Positions 1 to 8,098 of a DNA stretch of 64,000 bases are shown here, piece after piece. The notes under the pieces were generated by a model, which worked only from the letters and a program-made list of their open reading frames with translations, was not told where the DNA came from and made no database searches. The position numbers and the translations under genes are program-made. Source of the DNA: Paenibacillus sp. 1_12 (GTDB taxonomy: Bacteria; Bacillota; Bacilli; Paenibacillales; NBRC-103111); assembly GCF_900114475.1 (NCBI RefSeq), contig NZ_FOTE01000007.1, positions 241,388 to 305,387 of the forward strand, given 5' to 3'. Numbering within the stretch: the stretch's first letter is position 1; each line of letters opens with the position of its first letter.

Positions 1-675
1 GTGACAGGTGGTTTAGGTGCGACAGGCGTAACGGGAGTGACGGGTGTCACAGGTGCGACAGGCGCAATAGGAGCGACAGGTATCACAGGCGCAACGGGTG
101 CCACAGGAGTGACAGGTGTCACAGGGACTACCGGAGCAACAGGTACAACTGGTATCACAGGCGCGACAGGGTCCGGTGCGGCTTTCATTGAAACATTGAA
201 AATGGGGGACATAAATGCATTGATTGCTTTTAACACTGGTGGAGGAAACAATGAAGCGATTGGATCTCTTGCATTTAATGGACAGCAATCAACTATCAGT
301 AGACTTGCAGCTTATGTCACTCAACTAGGTAGTAACACAGGTGACTTTCAGATGGCAGTTCTACAACCACTCACTTCAACAATATCTACAGTTATTGCTG
401 TAACTACCGTAGTGTCCTCTTTAACAGCAGGTCTGTTCATTTTACCGTTAACAGCACCTGTTACCCTTAATGGTAATAATATTTATTATATTGCTGTATA
501 CAACCAGATTAACGGCTCAACGATAGGTGGACGAAGTACGGGTTCAGGTACAATAGGAAATGCTTTTGCAATCAATTTTAGAGTTCAAAATCTCACGGGA
601 TTTACTACGGGTGAATTAATTAACACAAGTGATACAAGTTTACTTTTATCACCTTGGAATGCTGGGTTAGCCTAG
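1..675 (+). CDS. Collagen-like surface/exosporium-type protein, 5' truncated by window edge
   Basis: The first 60 or so visible residues are uninterrupted Gly-X-Thr triplets (GATGVTGVT style), the pattern of BclA-like collagen-repeat filaments on spores of Bacillus and Paenibacillus. The remaining 165 residues form a non-repetitive, beta-rich C-terminal domain ([10 protein letters not shown] onward) that probably trimerises at the filament tip. The frame is open from base 1, so the GTG at the edge is most likely an internal Val and the N-terminal part lies outside the window. A terminator follows the stop. Exosporium location is inferred from family resemblance. An adhesin-type collagen-like protein is the alternative. 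Confidence 0.8.
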   Translation: MTGGLGATGVTGVTGVTGATGAIGATGITGATGATGVTGVTGTTGATGTTGITGATGSGAAFIETLKMGDINALIAFNTGGGNNEAIGSLAFNGQQSTISRLAAYVTQLGSNTGDFQMAVLQPLTSTISTVIAVTTVVSSLTAGLFILPLTAPVTLNGNNIYYIAVYNQINGSTIGGRSTGSGTIGNAFAINFRVQNLTGFTTGELINTSDTSLLLSPWNAGLA

Positions 676-732
676 AATTACTTTCAACACCATTTAATTA
701 TAAATATAACCAACCCAATATCCATAACAATT

Positions 733-760
733 AGACTGCCACAATACGGCAGTCTTTTTC
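733..760 (+). terminator. Rho-independent terminator after the collagen-like gene
   Basis: An 8-bp perfect stem (AGACTGCC / GGCAGTCT) with a 7-nt loop is followed by a T-run (TTTTTC). It lies 58 bases after the stop of the collagen-like gene. Confidence 0.85.
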
Positions 761-926
761 ATTAATCTGGCAGCGTTACAGGTCTAAAAGTAACAAAAAA
801 GGCGCCAAATTAATATTTCTCTATAAATGAACATAGACGGAAATGTAGATACCACATTAAGATGAGTCACGTAAGCACAAGTTTACTACCAAGAAATACA
901 GGTCAACTCATTAAGGAGAGATCAAC

Positions 927-1901
927 ATGAAGGCTGTTGACTTTACAGCAAACGAAAAGCCTTACAAGCCAACCGAGATATCAAGAAAAGAGAGGGTTGC
1001 ACGCTCGTTCAAGAAAATGGTTCGGGATCGATGGCTGTACTTTATGATTTTTCCGGGACTTGTTTATTATTTGATATTCAAGTACGGACCGATGTGGGGG
1101 ATATCGATTGCCTTCCAAGATTACTCACCTTTCTTGGGCATAAGCGGCAGCAAGTGGACAGGAATGAAGCATTTTATCAGGCTGTTTCAGGATCCAGCCT
1201 TTTATATGCTGCTAAAAAATACACTGCTGCTCTCCCTTGCTAACCTTGTATTCGCTTTTCCGATGCCTATTATCGTGGCACTCATGCTAAACGAGCTGCG
1301 TAAGGAGCTGTTCAAAAAATGGATTCAAACCATGATCTATATTCCACATTTCATGTCGTGGGTGATCATTGTCGGCATGTTTTTTGTATTATTCGAATCG
1401 CGGGATGGATTGTTTCAAAAATGGATCGTAACGCTCGGTTTGGAGCCTTTTACCTTTATGATGGACCCGCAAAAATTCCGGCCGCTTTACGTCATTCAAA
1501 TCATTTGGCGGGATACAGGCTGGGGCACGATCATTTATTTGGCGGCACTGGCCGGCATCGATCCGCAATTGTATGAAGCTGCTAAGATCGACGGTGCGGG
1601 AAGGTTACGTCAAATGTGGTCGGTAACCCTGCCTTCGATCCGAAGTACCATAGTGATCCTGTTTATTTTGCGCCTTGGGGACATCCTGGATCTTGGTTTT
1701 GAACATGCCTACTTACTTTTGAACCCGCTGAACCGGGAAGTAGCCGAAATATTCGATACGTATGTATATACGATGGGTATTATTCAAGGGTCTTACAGCT
1801 ACTCAACGGCAATCGGTCTGTTTAAATCGGGCATAGGACTCGTACTCGTGCTCATGGCTAACACATTGTCCAAAAAATGGGGAGAAGAAGGTATACTATA
1901 A
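927..1901 (+). CDS. Sugar ABC transporter permease, LplB type
   Basis: One of two inner-membrane subunits of a binding-protein-dependent sugar importer. The 324-residue protein has a charged N-terminus, then about six membrane spans beginning near residue 37 (YFMIFPGLVYYLIF). Near residue 215 it carries the ATPase-contact EAA loop of binding-protein-dependent permeases (EAAKIDGAGRLRQMW). Length and sequence style match the LplB group, which carries oligosaccharides from plant polymers. The start has an AAGGAGAG site 9 bases upstream. It leads an operon with a second permease (18-bp gap) and a lipoprotein binding protein. No ATPase gene accompanies it, so a shared MsmX-like ATPase is inferred. 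The substrate is inferred from the downstream lyase genes. Confidence 0.9.
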   Translation: MKAVDFTANEKPYKPTEISRKERVARSFKKMVRDRWLYFMIFPGLVYYLIFKYGPMWGISIAFQDYSPFLGISGSKWTGMKHFIRLFQDPAFYMLLKNTLLLSLANLVFAFPMPIIVALMLNELRKELFKKWIQTMIYIPHFMSWVIIVGMFFVLFESRDGLFQKWIVTLGLEPFTFMMDPQKFRPLYVIQIIWRDTGWGTIIYLAALAGIDPQLYEAAKIDGAGRLRQMWSVTLPSIRSTIVILFILRLGDILDLGFEHAYLLLNPLNREVAEIFDTYVYTMGIIQGSYSYSTAIGLFKSGIGLVLVLMANTLSKKWGEEGIL

Positions 1902-1918
1902 AGAAAGGGGCTACACCC

Positions 1919-2797
1919 ATGCTGCGCGATCGTTCTTGGAGCAGTCGATTGTTTGATTACTTGAATATGACGCTATTGATCTTGTTTGCGCTTGCCGCAA
2001 CACTGCCATTTGTTCATATCGTAGGGACTTCTTTTGCAACAGAGCAGGAAATATTGACCAGGGATTTCATGTTATTTCCGACTGTATTTACTTGGGATGC
2101 GTACCGCTTCATATTCGCGTCAGATCGAATAACGAACAGCTTAGCGGTGACGGTACTGATTACGGTGGCTGGAACAGCGATCAATTTGTTCTTCACCTCC
2201 ATGATGGCGTATCCGCTTTCACGAAGGGAATTAATCGGACGGAAACCGATTATGATGCTTATCCTGTTTACATTACTTTTTAGCGGTGGAATGATTCCTA
2301 CATTTTTAATTGTTAAAAGCTTAGGGCTGTTAAATTCGTATTGGTCACTTCTGCTGCCTGGTGCGATCAGTACGTTCAACTTAATTATTTTAAAAAATTT
2401 CTTTCAGCAGATGCCGGACGGCATTGAAGAATCAGCAAAAATAGACGGCGCTAACGATTTAAGCATTCTCATCCGAATTGTGCTGCCGCTTTCATTGCCA
2501 GCGATGGCGACCTTCGCTTTGTTCTACGCGGTTGGACATTGGAACACGTTTATGTCCGCGATTTTATATATGAACGACAGCAAAAAATGGCCAATCCAGG
2601 TTCTCCTGCGTTCCATCGTGCTATTGTCGCAAGGCGGTTTGCAGGATGCAGAGAGTGTACCAGACTATTTGCACATACCGCCAGAAACGGTGAAGATGGC
2701 AGTTATTACCGTCGCTACGCTGCCGATTCTATGTGTGTATCCTTTTTTGCAAAAGCATTTCGCGAAAGGCGTCCTGCTTGGGTCCGTAAAAGGGTGA
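1919..2797 (+). CDS. Sugar ABC transporter permease, YtcP/AraQ type
   Basis: Second permease subunit of the importer, 292 residues. It has six predicted membrane spans and an EAA loop (EESAKIDGANDLSILIR) around residue 185. The C-terminus ends in the family-typical KGVLLGSVKG. The chosen ATG at 1919 has AAAGAAAGGGG just upstream. An in-frame ATG at 1877 would overlap the previous gene and lacks a site. The LplB/YtcP pairing is the usual arrangement in Paenibacillus and Bacillus gene sets for plant oligosaccharides. Confidence 0.9.
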   Translation: MLRDRSWSSRLFDYLNMTLLILFALAATLPFVHIVGTSFATEQEILTRDFMLFPTVFTWDAYRFIFASDRITNSLAVTVLITVAGTAINLFFTSMMAYPLSRRELIGRKPIMMLILFTLLFSGGMIPTFLIVKSLGLLNSYWSLLLPGAISTFNLIILKNFFQQMPDGIEESAKIDGANDLSILIRIVLPLSLPAMATFALFYAVGHWNTFMSAILYMNDSKKWPIQVLLRSIVLLSQGGLQDAESVPDYLHIPPETVKMAVITVATLPILCVYPFLQKHFAKGVLLGSVKG

Positions 2798-2866
2798 GCC
2801 CTGTGGCTGACTCAGCAACTAACGGTTTTAGTATTCATACATATAAAAATATGGAGGTCACAAAAT

Positions 2867-4387
2867 ATGATGAAACAGTTCACAAACAAAAGATGGCTGA
2901 ATGCCGCAATGGTAATGACGATTGGAGGAACCATGCTCGCAGGCTGCTCCACTAGTACATTGGAACAGAAGAATACGTCTGTCGCCGCGGATACCGGGGT
3001 ACCGACTCCAATCCAAATCATGAGCATCGGTGGCGCCGAAACGCCAAAGGAGAACAGTGAAGTATTAAAAGAAATCGAGAAAATGACGAATACAAAGCTT
3101 ACCATTACTTGGGTTCCGGATTCGGCCTATGTGGACAAAGCGAATGCTACGTTAGCATCCGGAGAGCTGCCACAAGTCATGTACACCAATGCAATAAAGT
3201 CTCCCAATATTATGAATGCGATCAACGCGGGAGCTTTTTGGGAAATCGGACCCTATTTGAAGGAGTTTCCGAACTTGAACAAATTGGATCCAGACACGAT
3301 GAGCAGCTTGGCTATTGACAATAAACAATATTTGCTTATTCGGACTCGCGATTCCGCTCGTCACGTAGTGGCATACCGTAAAGATTGGCTTACCACATTG
3401 GAACTTCAAGAGCCGAAGACGTTGGACGATTTATATAAGGTAGCCAAAGCGTTCACAGAGAACGATCCCGATAAAAACGGCAAGAACGATACGTACGGCT
3501 TTACGGAAATCAACACACTGGATACATTTAACCGGAATATTGCTGTATATCATGGCGCACCCTTAAGCTTTGGGATTACAAACAATGCGCTCGTACCGTC
3601 CTTCTCGACGCCGGAATATTTAGAGGGGCTTAAGTTTTACCGTAAACTGTTTGCAGAGAAAATAATGAATCCAGATTTTGTGCTCATTAACAGCAAACAG
3701 CGGATGGAAATGATGACTAAAGGAAAAGCGGGAATTATTATTGCACCGGATTCCGACTTAATCACGATTCAAAAGGATGCGGTAAAGCTTGACCCGAAAG
3801 CGGAGTTTGCTTTTCTTCAAGGCTTCACGGGGCCAAAAGGGTTGAAGGTTTCCGGAACCGGCGGTTACCTTGGTGGATTCCTTTTCGCTAAAAACAGTAT
3901 TAAAACAGAAGCGGAGCTGAAGAAAATACTAGGATTTTTTGATAAAATATCTACTCAAGAAGGCATGACCTTGTTGTCAAGGGGCATTAAAGATGTGGAT
4001 TATAAGCTGGTGGACGGCTTTGTAACCCCTATTCCAGAGCGTTCCGATGGCAGGATTGCAGATGGTGCCTTTAACAATTTGGCGGTGCTGCACCAAAATG
4101 TAGCCTTACCGTTGAAACGGACTCCAGTCGAGGACAAGGTGTTCAGTTTAGTTGAAGCAAACAATAAGATTGCTATTTTCGATATGGCCCGAGCCTTTAA
4201 TTCTCAAACAAAAGCAGAGAAAGGCGCTCAACTGGATAAAACCATTAATGATGCGCGAATCAAATACATCATGGGCGAAATCGATGAGTCCGGATATCTG
4301 AAAGCTGTAGAGCTATGGAACACATCAGGAGGTAATCAAGTTATGAAAGAGTTAAATGAGGAGTACCAGAAATCATTGAAAAAATGA
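2867..4387 (+). CDS. Extracellular sugar-binding lipoprotein (ABC importer)
   Basis: Substrate-capture subunit of the importer. The 506-residue protein starts with a short positively charged segment, a hydrophobic stretch and a lipobox (LAGC, Cys27), so it should be lipid-anchored on the outer face of the membrane. The rest has the look of the LplA-like extracellular solute-binding family, for example a DPDKNGKNDTYGFTE segment and a C-terminal YIMGEIDESGYLKAVE segment. GGAGGT lies 8 bases before the first ATG; the next codon is also ATG. It follows the permease gene by 69 bases and ends at a terminator, so permease-permease-binding protein is one transcription unit. Confidence 0.92.
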   Translation: MMKQFTNKRWLNAAMVMTIGGTMLAGCSTSTLEQKNTSVAADTGVPTPIQIMSIGGAETPKENSEVLKEIEKMTNTKLTITWVPDSAYVDKANATLASGELPQVMYTNAIKSPNIMNAINAGAFWEIGPYLKEFPNLNKLDPDTMSSLAIDNKQYLLIRTRDSARHVVAYRKDWLTTLELQEPKTLDDLYKVAKAFTENDPDKNGKNDTYGFTEINTLDTFNRNIAVYHGAPLSFGITNNALVPSFSTPEYLEGLKFYRKLFAEKIMNPDFVLINSKQRMEMMTKGKAGIIIAPDSDLITIQKDAVKLDPKAEFAFLQGFTGPKGLKVSGTGGYLGGFLFAKNSIKTEAELKKILGFFDKISTQEGMTLLSRGIKDVDYKLVDGFVTPIPERSDGRIADGAFNNLAVLHQNVALPLKRTPVEDKVFSLVEANNKIAIFDMARAFNSQTKAEKGAQLDKTINDARIKYIMGEIDESGYLKAVELWNTSGGNQVMKELNEEYQKSLKK

Positions 4388-4396
4388 TCTAAGAAG

Positions 4397-4424
4397 GAAG
4401 ATGGCTCTTGCCATCTTCTTTCTC
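4397..4424 (+). terminator. Terminator after the binding-protein gene
   Basis: A 9-bp stem (GAAGATGGC / GCCATCTTC) with a 4-nt loop and a pyrimidine-rich TTTCTC tail sits 9 bases after the binding-protein stop. It separates the transporter operon from the regulator gene. Confidence 0.75.
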
Positions 4425-4507
4425 ACAGCTGTAACATCACGAACATGATTTGCCCATATTGAACACAATGTTAGTATTTCGATGATTAGGTTTTACGGAG
4501 GTGGCTC

Positions 4508-6805
4508 ATGAGGGCACGAAGAAAGCTTACATACTTAAATAAATTGGTGCTCTACGGCTGCGTTCTTGGTATTGTCCCCCTTTTGACACTCGGCATATTT
4601 TCATATATTCGCGCGTCGAATACGATTCAGAAGTATGTAGAAGAAAGCCATTTGCAAATATTGAAGCAAAACGAGTTCAGGGTTGAACAAAACCTGAAAA
4701 TAGTGGAGACGACGATCACCTCTTTTTTAAGCTCATCTTTTGTGTCTAATTCCCTTTTACTTCCACTTGAGAATAAATACTATGATGAGTTTACTCAATT
4801 GGCAGGAAGCTTTCGACAGCTGCAAGTATTTGAACTGGGAGTCACAGAAGTTGGTTTTTATAATTTGGAGCAAAAATGGTTGATTACCAATCATGGTATT
4901 AGCGCCTTCGATGAGAAGACAGCCAATGAAGATGTCGCTCTTTATTTGAACATAAAAAAGGATTCTTCCTGGATATATGATTCGAACGGCGTGAAGCTGG
5001 TCAAGAAAAACCCCGTTTTCGTTCCTTCACCGTCTATCATTGCGATAGCCGGGATTCCATTGTCTCACTTGCGCAGCTTGCTTCTGTCGGACAGTAAGCT
5101 GGGCAGTACGTTTTTGCTGAATGAGGACTTGCTGCCTCTAGCGTCCCAGAACGAACCGTTTACCAACGATTTGCTGCAGTCTCAAGAGGCGATAACCGCC
5201 ATTTCGGACAAGAAGCAAAAGAGCGGCCATTTTGAGATGGAATACAATAATCAAACATTGGGAGTGACCTTTATCCGATCTCCACTCAACGGTTGGGTTT
5301 ATGTCGCTGCTGTGTCTATTGATGATATTACGAGGGAATCTAAGGCGATTGGTCAATTTACGTTATGGATCTGTTTAATCATTGTCTTGTTTATTGTGGT
5401 GGGCACATTGTTTGGCTCACGTCAAATGTACGGTCCCATTCGCAGGCTTCATGCGGCTGTCGTTGGTCAAGCGGACAAAGCAGGGAAAATCGGACACGGT
5501 ATCGATGACGAGCTGCTGCAGATCCGACAAAGATTTTTATCTCTACTTGATACACAGCAGACGATGACGACGCAGCTGCAGGGACAGCAAGGCCAGCTTA
5601 AGGAGTTTTTTGTTCGCAGGTTGTTTTTAGGTGAGGTACAGTCTCGGGAAATCAGGGAGCAAATCCAAAGATTCGGTTTTAACGATTCATGGAAGCAATT
5701 CACAGTGGTTACCGTGGAAATCGATTCACTCGATCAAACGCATTATCAGCAAAGGGATCGGGACCTGCTTCTGTTTGCTATCAGCAATATGGCGGGGGAA
5801 TTGGCTTCACCCGATATCCGATTAGATCCAATCGTGCTGCACCAGGGTCAATCCACCGTGATTGGCGCAAGTGGGGGAGATCGTGAGCAGGTGAAGCAGT
5901 TAGCGTACCGATTTGCGGAACATATTCAGCAGGCGGCAAGCTCTTACCTTGGCTTAACTGTTAGTGTTGGGATAAGCAGAGATTATCATGAGTTGAGCGA
6001 TGTGCCAAAAGCATATCAAGAATCGCTAGAAGCCTTAAAATACAGAGTAAGATTAGGAAATGCAGCCATCATCTTCATTGATGAGGTGATTAATCAAACG
6101 GTAGCTGAAGCCTCTTATCCTGGCAAGTTGGCTGAAGAACTGATGAAAGCCGTCAAAAGCTCTGATTTGGAAATGGCAAATGTATTGCTCCCGCAATTTA
6201 TGCAAGAGCTTGTTAAGGAACCGTTTCATTTTCAAGAATACCAATTCTCACTAATCCGATTCTTGTCTGAACTTGGAAGCTTGCTGCAGGACCAAGGGAT
6301 ACCGCTTCGCACTCTCGCTACGGCAGATGAAGCGCTCTTTGATCATTTGCTTAAGCTTCGAACTGTGGATGAAATTGAAGTTTGGTTGAAGCAAGCGGTC
6401 ATAAATCCAGTTCTTATCATGCTCGAGGAAAAGCGGAATTCACAGTTCCAAAATATTTCGGATGAGGTGATCCGGATGATTCATGAAGGCTTCGATATGG
6501 ATTTAACCTTGGAGGCTTGCGCCTCTCGGATCGATTACCATCCTCATTATGTATCCAAAGTGTTCCGACAAGAAACCGGCGTTAATTTTAGTGATTATTT
6601 GCTGCAGCATCGGTTGGTCATGGCCAAGAAATGGCTGGTGCATACGGATATGAAAATATCCGATATCGCAGATAAGCTGAAGTACGCGAGCGCGGGGAAT
6701 TTTATTCGCTACTTCCGCAAAATTGAAGGAATGACTCCGGGACAATACAGGGAACAAATGCTAGCATCCTGGAATGGAGAGTATGAGGAGGAGGAGGTCA
6801 AATAA
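4508..6805 (+). CDS. Membrane-bound AraC-family transcriptional regulator
   Basis: A 765-residue one-component sensor-regulator. A membrane span near residues 15-33 and another near 286-305 (WICLIIVLFIVVGTLFG) flank an extracytoplasmic sensing domain of about 250 residues. The middle resembles the linker of YtdP/YesN-type regulators. The last 100 residues are an AraC double helix-turn-helix, ending in the typical DIADKLKYASAGNFIRYFRK and GMTPGQYR motifs. ACGGAGGT lies before the ATG. It probably senses sugar on the outside and activates the adjacent importer and lyase genes. The position, right after the binding protein and before the lyases, supports this. Confidence 0.9.
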   Translation: MRARRKLTYLNKLVLYGCVLGIVPLLTLGIFSYIRASNTIQKYVEESHLQILKQNEFRVEQNLKIVETTITSFLSSSFVSNSLLLPLENKYYDEFTQLAGSFRQLQVFELGVTEVGFYNLEQKWLITNHGISAFDEKTANEDVALYLNIKKDSSWIYDSNGVKLVKKNPVFVPSPSIIAIAGIPLSHLRSLLLSDSKLGSTFLLNEDLLPLASQNEPFTNDLLQSQEAITAISDKKQKSGHFEMEYNNQTLGVTFIRSPLNGWVYVAAVSIDDITRESKAIGQFTLWICLIIVLFIVVGTLFGSRQMYGPIRRLHAAVVGQADKAGKIGHGIDDELLQIRQRFLSLLDTQQTMTTQLQGQQGQLKEFFVRRLFLGEVQSREIREQIQRFGFNDSWKQFTVVTVEIDSLDQTHYQQRDRDLLLFAISNMAGELASPDIRLDPIVLHQGQSTVIGASGGDREQVKQLAYRFAEHIQQAASSYLGLTVSVGISRDYHELSDVPKAYQESLEALKYRVRLGNAAIIFIDEVINQTVAEASYPGKLAEELMKAVKSSDLEMANVLLPQFMQELVKEPFHFQEYQFSLIRFLSELGSLLQDQGIPLRTLATADEALFDHLLKLRTVDEIEVWLKQAVINPVLIMLEEKRNSQFQNISDEVIRMIHEGFDMDLTLEACASRIDYHPHYVSKVFRQETGVNFSDYLLQHRLVMAKKWLVHTDMKISDIADKLKYASAGNFIRYFRKIEGMTPGQYREQMLASWNGEYEEEEVK

Positions 6806-6883
6806 ATAAGAGACCCTTCTTTCATTCAAGAGCATGCAGCAAGCTTCATGCTGAGCAAATTAATGTAGAGGAGCTGTATGTAG

Positions 6884-8041
6884 ATGAAAGGCGATGTGTA
6901 TGTATCTTCCATTACCAAGAAGACGGACGAACTAACCGGTACGGAGCTCATTCAGCTCACCGATAATAGCGGGGACACGTATCATCCGTACTTTACGAAA
7001 ACATTAATTGATCTTAATAACGAGTATATGCTGCTTGGCTCCAACAGAACAGGGGCATGGCAGCTATATACGCTGCGTTTACGGGATGGACAGATGGTGC
7101 AGATTACGGAATCTATTGGTATTCAACCGTTCAATTCGGTTCTTGATGCGAAGCATCATAAGGTATATTATTTTGCGAATCGGACTTTGAAATGCGTAAG
7201 GTTAGATAATTTGGAAGAAGATGAGCTTATGGAAATTCCCGAAGGCTTTAAACCGAGTGATATGTCCATAACGAACGAAGGGGACTTTCTTTCGTTCTCC
7301 TACGTTGAGAAAATTGATTTATCCACGGAGACGACCAAAATATATTCGGCTATGAGAGAGACGTTTTTCCGTAAACCCACAAGTGTTATCATCCGCTTTG
7401 ATGTTGCGAAAAAAATGCCTTTTGCGGTGTGGGGTGAACACCGCTGGATTTCCCATGTCAACATCAGTCCTCTTGATCCAAATTTGATTTTATTTTGTCA
7501 TGAAGGCCCTTGGCATTTGGTTCACCGAATGTGGACCGCCCGGGTGGACCGTGATGAGGTATTGCCTTTAATCGATCAGCGACCAGGTTTGGAGAAAATC
7601 GGACATGAATTTTTTACCGCAAGCGGCAGAATCGGAGCTCAATATTCATATAGGGACCGAATCGGCGATGAGTTTTATAAGCATGGGGACATATTCGTCA
7701 ATGCGGATGGAACTGGCGAGAGAAGGTATTATTACCCGTACACCCGTCCTTCCCATATTCAACTCAATTACGAGGAAACCCTTGGCGTTGGGGATCGCGC
7801 GCCGATTCGTAAGGAGATGAAGGATCACGGCAACTATATTGCTTTGTTGAAATATGAGGGAGAAAGTGTTCAAGTTGGCTTGCTGTGCAAGCACGAAACG
7901 TCCTGGCGAACACAAGTAAGCCATCCACACCCAATATTCACGCGTGACGATCAGTATGTCATTTTTTCATCCGATAGGGGAGGGAAAGCAAATGTTTATA
8001 TGGCCAGGGTGGACTGGGATGCATGCGTGAAGAGCGATTAA
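6884..8041 (+). CDS. Oligogalacturonate lyase-like protein (PL22 type)
   Basis: A 385-residue protein without a signal peptide, so probably cytoplasmic. It resembles oligogalacturonide lyases of polysaccharide lyase family 22, seven-bladed beta-propellers that cleave unsaturated pectin oligomers by beta-elimination. Family-like features are the LTRLT-like opening (LIQLTDNSGDTYHPYFT), the EHRWISHVNISPLDPN blade and the CHEGPWHLVHRMW segment that supplies metal-binding His residues. GAGGAG precedes the ATG. It follows the AraC regulator by 78 bases and precedes an unknown protein, as expected for intracellular breakdown of the imported oligomer. A related propeller lyase acting on another uronide cannot be excluded. 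Confidence 0.78.
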   Translation: MKGDVYVSSITKKTDELTGTELIQLTDNSGDTYHPYFTKTLIDLNNEYMLLGSNRTGAWQLYTLRLRDGQMVQITESIGIQPFNSVLDAKHHKVYYFANRTLKCVRLDNLEEDELMEIPEGFKPSDMSITNEGDFLSFSYVEKIDLSTETTKIYSAMRETFFRKPTSVIIRFDVAKKMPFAVWGEHRWISHVNISPLDPNLILFCHEGPWHLVHRMWTARVDRDEVLPLIDQRPGLEKIGHEFFTASGRIGAQYSYRDRIGDEFYKHGDIFVNADGTGERRYYYPYTRPSHIQLNYEETLGVGDRAPIRKEMKDHGNYIALLKYEGESVQVGLLCKHETSWRTQVSHPHPIFTRDDQYVIFSSDRGGKANVYMARVDWDACVKSD

Positions 8042-8098
8042 GAATGGCGATACCCGATAGACTTGTTTGTGGGTCTTTAAATAGGAGGAATGTACGTC

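Noticed and set aside
13-288. 91-codon minus-strand frame rich in Cys
   Set aside because: It is the antisense of the Gly-X-Thr repeats; the repeated codons keep the opposite strand open. No ribosome site.
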